From Verrucomicrobiaceae bacterium (lineage in GTDB: Bacteria > Verrucomicrobiota > Verrucomicrobiia > Verrucomicrobiales > Akkermansiaceae), in assembly GCA_027484055.1 (NCBI GenBank), contig JAIXQH010000067.1, positions 62,001-126,000 of the forward strand: a DNA stretch of 64,000 nucleotides, read 5' to 3'. Numbering within the stretch: position 1 is the first letter of the stretch; each line of letters begins with the position of its first letter. Both the position numbers and the translations under genes were made by a program. Positions 24,920 to 34,128 of this stretch are shown here, in pieces. The notes under the pieces were generated by a model that worked only from the letters and a program-made list of their open reading frames with translations, was not told the origin of the DNA and searched no databases.

Positions 24920-26170
24920 ATGAGAATTTTGGTTGTTGGAAAAGGTGGGCGTGAGCACGCATTGGTCAGAGCATTGGCGGAATCACCCAGCTCGCCGGAG
25001 TTGTTTTGTTACCCTGGCAGCGATGCGATTTTCGAGATCGCGAAGCCAGTCGCGGCAGATGGGCTGGAGTCTCTCGTCGCGTGGATGACCTTAAATTCCA
25101 TCGACCTCTGCGTCGCCGGCGAGGAAAGCTACCTGGTGAAAGGAGAAGGTCTCGCCAATCTCTGCGAACGCCACGGCATCCCTTGTTGGGGGCCGCCAAA
25201 AGAGTCGGCACAGCTCGAAGCTAGTAAAGAGTTTGCAAAAAATTTCCTCCTTCGGAATCAAATCCCCACTGCCCGCGCCGCCGCCACAGACACCTTGGAA
25301 GAGGCCTTAGCCGCGATTGCTGGGGAGTATCCGACAGTTCTGAAATTTGATGGTCTCGCTGCCGGAAAGGGTGTCGCTGTTTGTCCGGATGCCGCCGCCG
25401 CGCTGAGTTTCTTGGATGAAGTCTTCATCCAGCGTCGCTTCGGACCCGGGCGTGTGCTCGTTGAGCAATGCCTCACTGGCCCGGAAGTTTCCATTTTTGC
25501 CGCCATCATTGACGACGAATACCTCATTTTTGTCCCCGCTCGCGACTACAAGCGCGCCCACGATGGAGACCTCGGCCCGAACACCGGCGGCATGGGAGCC
25601 GTTGCCAGCCGCCAGCTCATTTCCGCCGAGTTGCTCGCCCAGATCGAGCAAGAAATCGTCAAGCCGACCGTGCAAGGCCTCCGCCGCGAAGGGCTCCCCT
25701 ACCGTGGATTCCTTTACTTCGGGCTCATGCTCACCCCCACCGGGCCGCAAGTGATCGAGTATAACTGCCGTTTCGGAGATCCAGAATGCCAAGCGGTCAT
25801 GCCCTTGGTTGAGGGAGATTTGGCGGCGTTCTGCCTCGCCGGAGCACAAGGCCGCCTCCGCGCAGACCTCCTCACTTTTAGCGAGAGCTGGAGCGTCTGC
25901 GTCATACTCGCCTCCGCCGGCTACCCCGATTCCTCGCGAAATGGGGATGAAATCTCCGGCCTCCCCGCCGTCACCCAGGCCCGCGTCTATCACTCGGGCA
26001 CGCATCTGAACGAGGCCGGGAAATGGGAAACCTACGGTGGTCGCGTCCTTGCCGTCGTCGCCGGGGCAGACACCCGGGCGGATGCCGTCACGCAGGCGCA
26101 TGCTGCTGCCGATCTTGTGACATTCGCTGGCTTGCAACGCCGCCGTGATATCGGCATCCTCAATTTCTAG
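24920..26170 (+). CDS. purD: Phosphoribosylamine-glycine ligase
   Basis: The 416-residue ATP-grasp enzyme starts MRILVVGKGGREHALVRALA, the GARS N-domain opening. It continues with LKFDGLAAGKGVAVC, HDGDLGPNTGGMGAV and YNCRFGDPECQAVMPL. It joins 5-phosphoribosylamine and glycine in the second step of purine synthesis. Family length is about 420-430, so it is complete. It is followed by pyrR after 11 bases, linking purine and pyrimidine genes in one likely transcript. Confidence 0.97.
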   Translation: MRILVVGKGGREHALVRALAESPSSPELFCYPGSDAIFEIAKPVAADGLESLVAWMTLNSIDLCVAGEESYLVKGEGLANLCERHGIPCWGPPKESAQLEASKEFAKNFLLRNQIPTARAAATDTLEEALAAIAGEYPTVLKFDGLAAGKGVAVCPDAAAALSFLDEVFIQRRFGPGRVLVEQCLTGPEVSIFAAIIDDEYLIFVPARDYKRAHDGDLGPNTGGMGAVASRQLISAELLAQIEQEIVKPTVQGLRREGLPYRGFLYFGLMLTPTGPQVIEYNCRFGDPECQAVMPLVEGDLAAFCLAGAQGRLRADLLTFSESWSVCVILASAGYPDSSRNGDEISGLPAVTQARVYHSGTHLNEAGKWETYGGRVLAVVAGADTRADAVTQAHAAADLVTFAGLQRRRDIGILNF

Positions 26171-26181
26171 CCCCCCATTTC

Positions 26182-26715
26182 ATGGAAATCACCCTCACCG
26201 CAGAAGACATCGCCGCCGGAGTCGAGCGCTTGGCCCAAGCCATCCTCGCCAAGCACCGCGGCCACCCGATCGCCCTTGTGGGCATCCGTAGCCGGGGAGA
26301 TGAAGTCGCCGAGCGTGTGCTCACTCTCCTTTCGGCGGAAGACGATTGGGAACTTTCCTTCGGCGTGCTCGACATTTCCCTCTACCGGGACGACTTTGAG
26401 CATCTTCGGGAAAATCCCTTGCTCCAAGAAAGCGACATCGGCTTCGCGGTCGATGGTGCACACATCATCCTAGTGGACGACGTGCTTTTCACCGGGCGCA
26501 CCATCCGCGCCGCGCTCGACGCTCTCTCCGACTACGGCCGCCCCGCCAAGGTCGAGCTTGCCGTTCTCATCGACCGTGGTCACCGGGAAATGCCGATCCA
26601 GCCCGATTTCGTTGGCATCACCCTCGACACCCGCCGCCTCGACCATGTATGGGTCTCCTTGGAAGGCACGGATGGAAAGGATCAGATCCTAGTCATTGAA
26701 AAACCAAACCCATGA
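26182..26715 (+). CDS. pyrR: PyrR regulator / uracil phosphoribosyltransferase
   Basis: The 177-residue type I phosphoribosyltransferase has the PRPP loop IILVDDVLFTGRTIRAAL (residues 95-112), IRSRGDEVA near the N-terminus and the PyrR ending FVGITLDTRRLDHVWVSLEG. PyrR binds pyr mRNA in response to UMP and can act as an attenuator. No obvious PyrR-binding antiterminator stem was found upstream of pyrB. The last four bases overlap the next gene (ATGA). Confidence 0.95.
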   Translation: MEITLTAEDIAAGVERLAQAILAKHRGHPIALVGIRSRGDEVAERVLTLLSAEDDWELSFGVLDISLYRDDFEHLRENPLLQESDIGFAVDGAHIILVDDVLFTGRTIRAALDALSDYGRPAKVELAVLIDRGHREMPIQPDFVGITLDTRRLDHVWVSLEGTDGKDQILVIEKPNP

Positions 26716-27485
26716 GCGGACTCCCGAAGCAAAAGAAATCAGCCGATGAGATCGCGAAGCTTCGGGAAACACTCGGCATCCAAGGAGCGCCACCTCCCGA
26801 GCCGCCGCTCCCGCCGCCGGAGCCGTTAGCACCGTTTCCCACCAACGCCGCCATCGCGCTCACGCCGCCCTTGCCCGTCGTCGCGGATCTTGAGCCCTCC
26901 CTGCCAATTTCGCCTGCGCCAGAGCCCACCATGCTGCTGCCATCCATGCCGCCGCCTGCCAAGCAAGTCCGCTCGTTAAAACGCTCAGAGCGCCTTCCCC
27001 AACTCACCCCACTTGTGAATCCCACCCACTCGCTGGGGCCAGCCGCCGCCCACGAGTTGGCCAGTAAGATCGTCAAGTCACTCCGCAAGTCCGAGCAGAT
27101 CCCGCTGACTCTCACCCCACAGATCCACTCGGATTCCGCGCTTCCCAGTCAGCGCCATAGCGACCAAGAAATCGCCCGGCTCCGGCGGAATGAGGCGCTC
27201 TCACAGCAAGCGATACTCGGCCCGCCACCGACCCGCTTCGGTTACCTTGCATGGATCCTGCCCGGCTACGTCGTCGTCGTCCTCGGCGCCCTTCTCACCT
27301 ACTGCTATGAGCTTTCTGCCTACTTTCTCTGCCCTTGCCTCGGCATCAGCCTTGCCTGTGCCGTCCTCCTCCTTCTCAAAAAACCTCTCTTCCGCCACCA
27401 TGCGGCATTCATCGCCGTCATGGTCCTGTTTGTCGGCATCTTCTCGGCACTCTATTTCATTCCCCAACTCCGGTATGGCACGTAA
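26712..27485 (+). CDS. Pro-rich membrane protein of unknown function
   Basis: The 257-residue protein has a Pro/Ala-rich N-terminal half (about 20-150; PPEPPLPPPEPLAPFP and similar). It contains two short related segments, SADEIAKLRETLGI near the start and SDQEIARLRRNEALS near 155. Three hydrophobic segments lie at about 180-200, 206-225 and 232-250. It starts within the pyrR stop and its end overlaps pyrB by 11 bases, so it is tightly embedded in the pyr operon. A role in localising or tuning pyrimidine enzymes is only a guess. Confidence 0.7.
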   Translation: MSGLPKQKKSADEIAKLRETLGIQGAPPPEPPLPPPEPLAPFPTNAAIALTPPLPVVADLEPSLPISPAPEPTMLLPSMPPPAKQVRSLKRSERLPQLTPLVNPTHSLGPAAAHELASKIVKSLRKSEQIPLTLTPQIHSDSALPSQRHSDQEIARLRRNEALSQQAILGPPPTRFGYLAWILPGYVVVVLGALLTYCYELSAYFLCPCLGISLACAVLLLLKKPLFRHHAAFIAVMVLFVGIFSALYFIPQLRYGT

Positions 27486-28410
27486 AGACCTGCTCGACAT
27501 CGCATCCCTCACTCGTGACGAAATCGAACTCCTGCTCGATCAATCTGCCCCGTTCAAAGAACTCTTCACCCGCTCGGTGAAAAAAGTCCCCGCCCTCAAA
27601 GGCAAGTCCGTGCTCATGCTTTTCTACGAGCCAAGCACCCGCACCCATTCCTCTTTCGAGGTCGCCGCCAAGCGCCTCTCGGCGGATGTCACGAACTTCG
27701 ACGTCGCCCACTCCTCCATCACCAAGGGCGAGTCCATCCGCGAGACCGTCGAGACGCTCCAAGCTATGCGCACCGACTACATCATCGTCCGCCACGGTCG
27801 CTCTGGCCTACCCGGCATGATCGCCCGCCAGACCAAAGCCTCCGTCATCAATGCCGGCGACGGTGCCCATGCCCACCCCACCCAAGCCCTGCTCGACGCC
27901 TTCACCATCAAGGAGAAATTCCCAGATCCCACTGGTAAGAAAGTCCTCATCATCGGCGACATCCTCCACTCCCGCGTCGCCCGCTCCACCAGCACGATCC
28001 TGAAAAAACTCGGCGTCCACGTCGCCTACCTCGGCCCCGGCTCACTCGTCCCCAAGACCGGCCCCGAAAATATCCGCCGCTTCACCGACTACCGTGAAGC
28101 CATGGCCTGGTCGCCCGATGTCGTCTATCTCCTCCGCGTCCAGATGGAGCGCCAAGACGTCCAGTTCTTCCCGAGCCTCCGCGAATACCACCGCCTCTAC
28201 GGCATCACCGACGCCCGCCTCGAAGAAATCCGCCAGCGCGGCCTCTACCTCATGCATCCCGGCCCCGTGAACCGCGGCGTCGAGCTCTGCGACGCTGTCA
28301 TGGACTACGAGCGCAGCCTCATCAACGACCAAGTCGAGAACGGCATCGCCGTCCGCATGGCCGTGCTCTACTGGCTCAAGCCGGGAGCTGAGTTAATCAA
28401 CTTGAAATGA
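27475..28410 (+). CDS. pyrB: Aspartate carbamoyltransferase catalytic chain
   Basis: From the ATG at 27475 the protein has 311 residues. It carries YEPSTRTHSSFE (51-62, carbamoyl-phosphate site), AHAHPTQALLDAFT and VYLLRVQMERQ, and ends with MHPGPVNRGVEL. It makes N-carbamoyl-aspartate. No pyrI is present, and the context with pyrR and pyrC fits the unregulated or dihydroorotase-associated class. The start is chosen because the residues before it (read through from the previous gene) are not family-like. Confidence 0.97.
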   Translation: MARKDLLDIASLTRDEIELLLDQSAPFKELFTRSVKKVPALKGKSVLMLFYEPSTRTHSSFEVAAKRLSADVTNFDVAHSSITKGESIRETVETLQAMRTDYIIVRHGRSGLPGMIARQTKASVINAGDGAHAHPTQALLDAFTIKEKFPDPTGKKVLIIGDILHSRVARSTSTILKKLGVHVAYLGPGSLVPKTGPENIRRFTDYREAMAWSPDVVYLLRVQMERQDVQFFPSLREYHRLYGITDARLEEIRQRGLYLMHPGPVNRGVELCDAVMDYERSLINDQVENGIAVRMAVLYWLKPGAELINLK

Positions 28411-28454
28411 TGAAATTCATCGCTAAATTTTTCATCAATCACTCACGTTAAAAG

Positions 28455-28670
28455 ATGAGAATCACCGTCGAAATTGAAGATTCCAAGATTGAAGCGATTC
28501 AACGGTGGACCAACGAGCCGAAAAAATCCCCTGCGATCGCCCAAGCCCTCGATGAATTTATCGAGCAACGTGAGCGCCACGAGTTTTTAACCAAGGTCAT
28601 GGCGGGAAAAACCGACTACCGGATGTCGAATGACGAGTTGGAATCCCTCACCGATTTCACCAAGCCGTGA
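28455..28670 (+). CDS. VapB-family antitoxin
   Basis: The 71-residue protein starts MRITVEIEDSKIEAIQRWTN and continues SPAIAQALDEFIEQRERHEF. This is the short ribbon-helix-helix antitoxin type found with PIN toxins. It overlaps the toxin gene by four bases (GTGA at 28667-28670). An inverted repeat TGATGAAA/TTTCATCA at 28408-28437, just upstream, may be its operator or a weak terminator of pyrB. Confidence 0.8.
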   Translation: MRITVEIEDSKIEAIQRWTNEPKKSPAIAQALDEFIEQRERHEFLTKVMAGKTDYRMSNDELESLTDFTKP

Positions 28671-29065
28671 CCCTCATCGACACCTCGGCATGGATCGAAT
28701 TCTTCCGCGCAAAAGGAGATTTACGCATCAAAACACTCGTCCGCGATCTCCTTGCAGCCCGAGAAGCGAGCTACACCTGCCCGGTGGCATTCGAGTTGCT
28801 CACCGGAGCGCGCAAGGAAGAACTAGAGGATCTCCGCACCGGCCTGGGACTCGCGCAGCGCATTGTGTTGCTGCCCGAGCACTGGGATCTTGCTGCTGCG
28901 TCGAACGCCGTGCTCAAAGCCAAAGGCATCAATCTCCCGGCCTCCGACTTGTTGATTGCGACCGTCGCCCACGCGCGGCAATTTTCACTTCTCGCCAAGG
29001 ATGCTCATTTTAATGTCATTTGCGAGCAAGCCTTGCCAGAGCTGTTACTCCTCAATCCACAGTAG
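28667..29065 (+). CDS. vapC: VapC-type PIN-domain toxin
   Basis: The 132-residue PIN protein (GTG start) has MTLIDTSAWIEFFRAKGD with the first Asp, CPVAFELLTGARKEELE, and NLPASDLLIATVAHARQF followed by AKDAHF with the C-terminal acidic residues. It is a predicted RNase. The pair with the 28455 antitoxin interrupts the pyrB-pyrC order, suggesting later insertion. It is only distantly related to the VapC at 6667. Confidence 0.88.
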   Translation: MTLIDTSAWIEFFRAKGDLRIKTLVRDLLAAREASYTCPVAFELLTGARKEELEDLRTGLGLAQRIVLLPEHWDLAAASNAVLKAKGINLPASDLLIATVAHARQFSLLAKDAHFNVICEQALPELLLLNPQ

Positions 29066-29079
29066 TCACCATGACGCCG

Positions 29080-29110
29080 CGTCCATCCGTGGTTTCTTTG
29101 CATCCATTAA
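29080..29110. repeat. Solo repeat phrase between vapC and pyrC
   Basis: CGCGTCCATCCGTGGTTTC and TTTGCATCC phrases occur in the 57-base gap. They resemble fragments of the phrase at 15323-15354 and of the reverse of the ACGGATT arms. No second arm is visible nearby. Confidence 0.35.
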
Positions 29111-29122
29111 AATCATTTTCCC

Positions 29123-30403
29123 ATGACTCTCCTCATCACCCACACCCGCATTGCCTCGGAAAACTCTCCTGATCTCGTCTCGGGCGATGCCTTGATTGCC
29201 GATGGCGTCATCCAACAAATCGGCGAAAACCTGACGGCTCCCGCAGGCGCCCGCGTCATCGACGCTCGGGGCCGTATCCTCATGCCGGGCATGTTCGATG
29301 CTCACGTGCATTTCCGCGAGCCGGGATTTGAGGCGAAGGAGACCATCGCAAGTGGCAGTGAGGCGGCGATCAACGGCGGCATCACCGGTGTGGTGATGAT
29401 GCCGAACACCCGCCCGGCGATCGACTCGGCGACGGTGGTGGCGAATGTTTTAGACATCGCCAAGCGCACGGCCCGCATCCCGGTTTATACTTCGGGCTGC
29501 GTCACCAAGGACCGCCATGGCAAGGAGTTGGCCGGCATTGACGGGATGCGTGGTCTCGGGGTGAAAATGCTCACGGACGATGGTGACACCACCGGCGATG
29601 CGGCGGTTTTGCTGCGGGCCATGCAGTATGCCACTGAGTTTGGCCTGTTCTTCGCCAGCCACTGCGAGGTGCCGGAACTCGCCGGGCCGCGTGCGCTCAA
29701 CGAGGGGGCCATGAGTTACCGCCTCGGGATCAAAGGCTCACCGGCTTGCGCGGAGGAAATCATCATCGACCGGGACATCCGCCTAGCGCATGCGGCGGGA
29801 GCACACATTCATATCCAACATGTTTCTAGCAAGCTGGGCATGGAGACCATCCGCTGGTGGAAATCCCGGGGCGATGTGAAGGTGACTGCGGAAGTTTCTC
29901 CGCACCATTTGCTGTTCACGGATGAGCACATCGGCGACTACGACACGAACTACAAAATGAATCCACCGCTGCGGACGCAGGCGGATTGTGATGGACTGCT
30001 ACAGGGCCTCATCGAGGGCGTGTTCGACCTCATTGCCACCGATCACGCGCCGCACACGCCGTTTGAGAAATCGCAGGATTTTATCAGCGCGCCGAATGGG
30101 ATCACGGGTCTGGATACGGCGCTTGTTTCACTCTATCACCACTTCGTGGAGCCGGGGAAATTCGGTTGGGACTTGGTGGTGAAGCGCTACTCCGCCGAGC
30201 CACGCCGCCTGATGGGGCTGCCAGTCGTCAGCATCGAGGTCGGACAAAAAGTGGAGTGCGTCTTGTTCGACCCCGAGGCGGAGACGACCTTCACCAAGGA
30301 GTTTATGAAATCAAAATCACAGAACACGCCCTTCATCGACCAGACCTTGAAAGGCCGAGTGGACTTGGTGATTTTGGGGACGGAGATCCTGCTGGAGCGC
30401 TGA
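29123..30403 (+). CDS. pyrC: Dihydroorotase (class I)
   Basis: The 426-residue amidohydrolase has the metal site DAHVHFREPG (residues 59-68, His61 and His63), MPNTRPAIDS, SHCEVPEL, HIQHVSSKLG and LIATDHAPHTPFEKS with the catalytic Asp. It closes carbamoyl-aspartate to dihydroorotate. Length and motifs match the class I enzymes that can associate with PyrB. It is last in the pyr cluster. Confidence 0.96.
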   Translation: MTLLITHTRIASENSPDLVSGDALIADGVIQQIGENLTAPAGARVIDARGRILMPGMFDAHVHFREPGFEAKETIASGSEAAINGGITGVVMMPNTRPAIDSATVVANVLDIAKRTARIPVYTSGCVTKDRHGKELAGIDGMRGLGVKMLTDDGDTTGDAAVLLRAMQYATEFGLFFASHCEVPELAGPRALNEGAMSYRLGIKGSPACAEEIIIDRDIRLAHAAGAHIHIQHVSSKLGMETIRWWKSRGDVKVTAEVSPHHLLFTDEHIGDYDTNYKMNPPLRTQADCDGLLQGLIEGVFDLIATDHAPHTPFEKSQDFISAPNGITGLDTALVSLYHHFVEPGKFGWDLVVKRYSAEPRRLMGLPVVSIEVGQKVECVLFDPEAETTFTKEFMKSKSQNTPFIDQTLKGRVDLVILGTEILLER

Positions 30404-30406
30404 GGT

Positions 30407-30697
30407 TCACTTGAGTTGAGCCATGTATTTCTCGGGGTCTGCATTGAATTTAGGGATGCAGCTCTTGCAGCAGAATTTGATTTGTTGGCCGTGGTAATCG
30501 AGTTGTGGAGGGATGCCCATGGTGCCGAGTTTTTCCCCGGAAACGAGGCAGGTGATTTTTGGAAACGGGATGGCTTCTGCTGCTTCTGCGACGGCTTCCG
30601 GGGCTTTGGTTTCGGCGGCGCTTGATTGAGTCTTCGCAGGCTTGCAGGAAGCGGTGAAGAGGGCAGCGAGTGTGAGTGGGATTAGGGTCAATTTCAT
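30407..30697 (-). CDS. YHS/TRASH-like metal-binding lipoprotein
   Basis: From the ATG at 30697 the product has 96 residues. A lipoprotein signal with TASC (Cys18) and an Ala/Glu linker are followed by a metal-binding module: ITCLVSGEKLG, then YHGQQIKFCCKSCIPKFNAD, then PEKYMAQL. The pattern resembles YHS domains, which bind heavy metals. It is the last gene of the RND efflux operon and probably acts as a periplasmic metal sink or chaperone (inference). Read-through codons before 30697 lack signal features. Confidence 0.8.
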   Translation of the reverse strand: MKLTLIPLTLAALFTASCKPAKTQSSAAETKAPEAVAEAAEAIPFPKITCLVSGEKLGTMGIPPQLDYHGQQIKFCCKSCIPKFNADPEKYMAQLK

Positions 30698-30752
30698 GAT
30701 GGTGTGTTGGTTTGGGTGAGAGAGATGTTGGCTTGTGAAATGAAGAGGGTAT

Positions 30753-30783
30753 TTAACCACGGATTGCACGGATTACACGGATG
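30753..30783. repeat. Solo ACGGATT-type repeat arm
   Basis: TTAACCACGGATTGCACGG and GATTACACGGATGG form a solo copy of the arm that brackets the GxxExxY gene at 51273-51750, with a few differences. It lies between the cusA-like stop and the YHS lipoprotein start. No inverted partner is seen within the gap. Confidence 0.6.
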
Positions 30784-30807
30784 GAAGAGGATTTGGATTT
30801 GAATTTT

Positions 30808-33800
30808 TTATTTGATGGAGAGGGATTTCTGGAGGCTGCCGTTTCTGAATTCACGGCCTCTGAGCCAGAGGAATATGACGGGGGTGACGATGAGGATGTG
30901 CAACAAGCTGGAGATCATGCCGCCGATGACGGGAGTGGCGAGGGGCTTCATGATTTCCGCGCCTTGGCGGTGACTCCACATGATGGGGAGCAGGCTGGCC
31001 ACGATGGTGGCCACGGTCATGACCTTGGGGCGAAGGCGGAGGCGGGCGCCGTCTTTCACGGCTTGGACGAGATCCTCGTAGGTGAAGGCGCTGCCTTTTT
31101 CGCGCAGGCGATTTTTCACGGTTTCTTCCAGATAGACAACCATCACGACTCCGGTTTGCACGGCGGTGCCGAACAGCGCGATGTAGCCGACCCAAACGGC
31201 TCCGTTGAAGTTGTAGCCTAGTAGTTTCTGCAACAGCACCCCGCCGCTGAGGGCGAAGGGCACGGCGAGCATGACATGGGCGGCTTCTAGGGCGCTGTGA
31301 TAGACGAAGTAGAGCAGGACGAAAATGACCATGAGGACGAGCGGGAAAACGAGGGTCATCGTTTTCACGAAGCGGCGCTGGTTTTCAAACTCGCCGGTCA
31401 TCTTGTAGGTCATGCCTTCCATGTCGATGGTCTTGAGCTTCTGCTCGATTTCTTCGACGAAGCCGCCGAGGTCGCGGTCTTGCACGTTGGCTTGCACGTA
31501 GGAGCGGAGGAGGCCGTTTTCGGAGGTGATTTCGTTGGCACCGATTTCGCGGGTGATCTTGGCGACCATGCCGAGGGGGATGGTGGGCTTTTCTTCTGAA
31601 GCGATAGGTCCAACAGGACCCATAGAGCCTATTCCAGCATTCGTCGCCACCAAGATCCTTCCGAGTTTCTCGATGTCATCTCTCTCCCCGCGCTCGACTC
31701 GGATCTGAATCGGAAAGCGCTCGCGACCTTCGATGGTGGTGCTGACATTTTTCCCGCCGATAGAAATTTCCACAGCGTCTAGTACGTCCTTGGCGCTGAG
31801 GCCGTAACGGGCCATGGCCACTCGATCCACTTGGATGTTGAGGTAAGGCTTGCCTTGGACTCGGGAGGCGGAGACGCCGGTGGCACCTGGGATGTGGTTG
31901 ACGAGTTGCTCGATCTCGAAGGCTTTGCGTTGGATTTTTTCCAAGTTGTCGCCGTAGATTTTGATGCCGACCTGGGCGCGGATGCCGGTGTAGAGCATGA
32001 GGATGCGGTTCTCGATGGGTTGTAAAAACGCTGGGACGTAGCCGGGGATGAGTTTCATTTTCTCGGTGAGCTCGGCCTTGAGTTTTTCGACGGTCATGCC
32101 CTCGCGCCAGGCGGGGTTGCGTTTGACGCGGAATTTTCCGTTGGGGATGTATTCGGGTTTGAGCATGATGGTGGTCTCCAGCATCTCGGTGGGTGCGGGG
32201 TCGGTGGCGGTTTCAAAGCGCCCGAGTTTCCCGGCGACGCTGGCGACTTCCGGCGTTTGGGAAATGACTTGGTCCTGCCAGGACATGACGCGCTGGATTT
32301 CCTTGAGGCTGGTCTTGGGAAGGAGCACTGGCATGAAAAGTAGGCTGCCTTCGTTAAGCGGCGGCATGAATTCCTTGCCGAATCCCGAGACCCACTCGGC
32401 ACTGCGGGGGAAGCCGGACTCGTCGACTTTCTTCACCCAAGTGCGCGGTAGGCCGAAGGCGGTTAGGAGTGCGCAGGCGAGGATGAGGCAGGCGCTGGCG
32501 ACCACGGTCTTGCGGTGGGTGAGTGCCCAGTCGAGCGTGGGCTCGTAGCACTTTAAGAGAAACTTCATCACCACATTTTTGTCTTCCGAGTGGAAAGGCC
32601 CACGGACTAACACCGAGCAGAGCACCGGCACGAGCGTTACCGCCAGCAGCGTGGAGCCGATCATGGCGAAGGTCTTGGTGAAAGCGAGGGGGTGGAATAG
32701 TTTCCCTTCCTGGCCGCTGAGGGCGAAGACGGGGACGAAGGCGAGGATGATGATCGCCATGGCAAAGAAGATCGGCCTGCCGACTTGCTTGCAGGCGACG
32801 AGGCTGGTGGCGAGTGTCTCCTGCGCATTGAGTCTGCTGCCTTTTTCCTGCTCCGCTTCTTCACAGTGGCGGAGGACGTTCTCGGTGACGACGATGGCCG
32901 CATCCACTAACACGCCGATGGCAATGGCGATGCCGGTGAGGGACATGATGTTACTGGTGATGCCGAACTGCTTCATCATCAGGAACGAGATGAGGATCGA
33001 GATGGGCAAAGGCAGTGTGACGATGAGGATGCTGCGGAAGTGCCAGAGGAAAAGGATGTGGGCGAGGGTGACGAGGATGATTTCCTCGACGAGGGCGTGC
33101 TTGAGGGTGTCGACGGTGTGGTCGATGAGTTCGCTTCGGTCGTAAAAGGATTTTATGGTGACGCCGGGGGGTAAACTGGGAGAGATCTGGGCGATTTTTT
33201 CCTTCACCCGCTCGATGACAGCTTTGGCATTTTCCCCGCTGCGCATAACGACGGTGCCGCCGACGGCCTCATGGCCAGCGATGTCGAGTGCGCCGCGCCG
33301 GAAGTCGCCGCCGAGCTGGATGGTGGCGATGTCTTTGAGATAAATCGGGGTGCCGCCGCTGGCCTTGACAGTGATGAGTTCGAGATCTTCCGCGCTGGTG
33401 ACGAGACCGATGCCTCGCAGGACGAATTCGGCACCATTTTCCTCAACCACTTTTCCGCCGACGTTGAGGTTGGCATTTTGCACGGCGGTCATGATGTCCA
33501 TGACGGTGACGCCGGAGGCGCGCATCTTGGTGGATGAGAGCTCGATTTGGTATTGTTTCACGAACCCGCCGATGCTGGCGACTTCCGCCACGCCTTGCAC
33601 ACTGGCGAGCTGGTAGCGGATGTTCCAGTCTTGGATCGAGCGGAGCTTGGCGAGGTCGTAGCCGCCAGCGGGGGCAAGCTTGGGATCGACTGCTAGGTAG
33701 TATTGATAGACCCAACCGAGTCCCGAGGCATCGGGGCCGAGCTGGGGTGTGACTCCCTGCGGCATGGCGCTTTGCAGGAAATTGAGCCGCTCCAGCACCC

Positions 33801-34125
33801 GACTGCGGGCAAAGTAGGGGTCCACGCCGTCTTCGAAAATAATCGTGTTCAGCGAGAAGCCAAACATGGAGGTGGCGCGCACTTCCTTGACCCCGCTGAG
33901 TCCCTGGAGGCCAGTGCTGAGCGGGTAGGTGACTTGATCTTCCACTTCTTGAGGGCTGCGGCCTTCCCAATCGGCGAAGACGAGCACTTGGTTCTCGGTG
34001 AGATCGGGGATGGCATCGACCGGTGTGAGCGTGAGGGCGCGGATGCCGAGCGCCACGATGAGGAGCGTAGCGCAGGCGACGATGAAGCGATTTCTCAAGC
34101 TCCAGGTGATGATGGAATCGATCAT
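30808..34125 (-). CDS. cusA: Heavy-metal RND efflux pump, CusA/CzcA family
   Basis: The 1105-residue inner-membrane pump starts MIDSIITWSLRNRFIVACAT. It has the RND proton-relay helix with GIAIAIGVLVDAAIVVTENV, large periplasmic loops and twelve predicted membrane segments. ASGLGWVYQYYL and the lack of a DUF in the loops fit the HME subfamily, which exports Cu+/Ag+ or Zn2+/Co2+/Cd2+. Neighbouring Cys/His-rich partners favour copper or silver. Proton-driven export runs through the adaptor and TolC-type proteins encoded next to it. It ends downstream near a solo repeat. Confidence 0.94.
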   Translation of the reverse strand: MIDSIITWSLRNRFIVACATLLIVALGIRALTLTPVDAIPDLTENQVLVFADWEGRSPQEVEDQVTYPLSTGLQGLSGVKEVRATSMFGFSLNTIIFEDGVDPYFARSRVLERLNFLQSAMPQGVTPQLGPDASGLGWVYQYYLAVDPKLAPAGGYDLAKLRSIQDWNIRYQLASVQGVAEVASIGGFVKQYQIELSSTKMRASGVTVMDIMTAVQNANLNVGGKVVEENGAEFVLRGIGLVTSAEDLELITVKASGGTPIYLKDIATIQLGGDFRRGALDIAGHEAVGGTVVMRSGENAKAVIERVKEKIAQISPSLPPGVTIKSFYDRSELIDHTVDTLKHALVEEIILVTLAHILFLWHFRSILIVTLPLPISILISFLMMKQFGITSNIMSLTGIAIAIGVLVDAAIVVTENVLRHCEEAEQEKGSRLNAQETLATSLVACKQVGRPIFFAMAIIILAFVPVFALSGQEGKLFHPLAFTKTFAMIGSTLLAVTLVPVLCSVLVRGPFHSEDKNVVMKFLLKCYEPTLDWALTHRKTVVASACLILACALLTAFGLPRTWVKKVDESGFPRSAEWVSGFGKEFMPPLNEGSLLFMPVLLPKTSLKEIQRVMSWQDQVISQTPEVASVAGKLGRFETATDPAPTEMLETTIMLKPEYIPNGKFRVKRNPAWREGMTVEKLKAELTEKMKLIPGYVPAFLQPIENRILMLYTGIRAQVGIKIYGDNLEKIQRKAFEIEQLVNHIPGATGVSASRVQGKPYLNIQVDRVAMARYGLSAKDVLDAVEISIGGKNVSTTIEGRERFPIQIRVERGERDDIEKLGRILVATNAGIGSMGPVGPIASEEKPTIPLGMVAKITREIGANEITSENGLLRSYVQANVQDRDLGGFVEEIEQKLKTIDMEGMTYKMTGEFENQRRFVKTMTLVFPLVLMVIFVLLYFVYHSALEAAHVMLAVPFALSGGVLLQKLLGYNFNGAVWVGYIALFGTAVQTGVVMVVYLEETVKNRLREKGSAFTYEDLVQAVKDGARLRLRPKVMTVATIVASLLPIMWSHRQGAEIMKPLATPVIGGMISSLLHILIVTPVIFLWLRGREFRNGSLQKSLSIK

Positions 34126-34128
34126 GAG

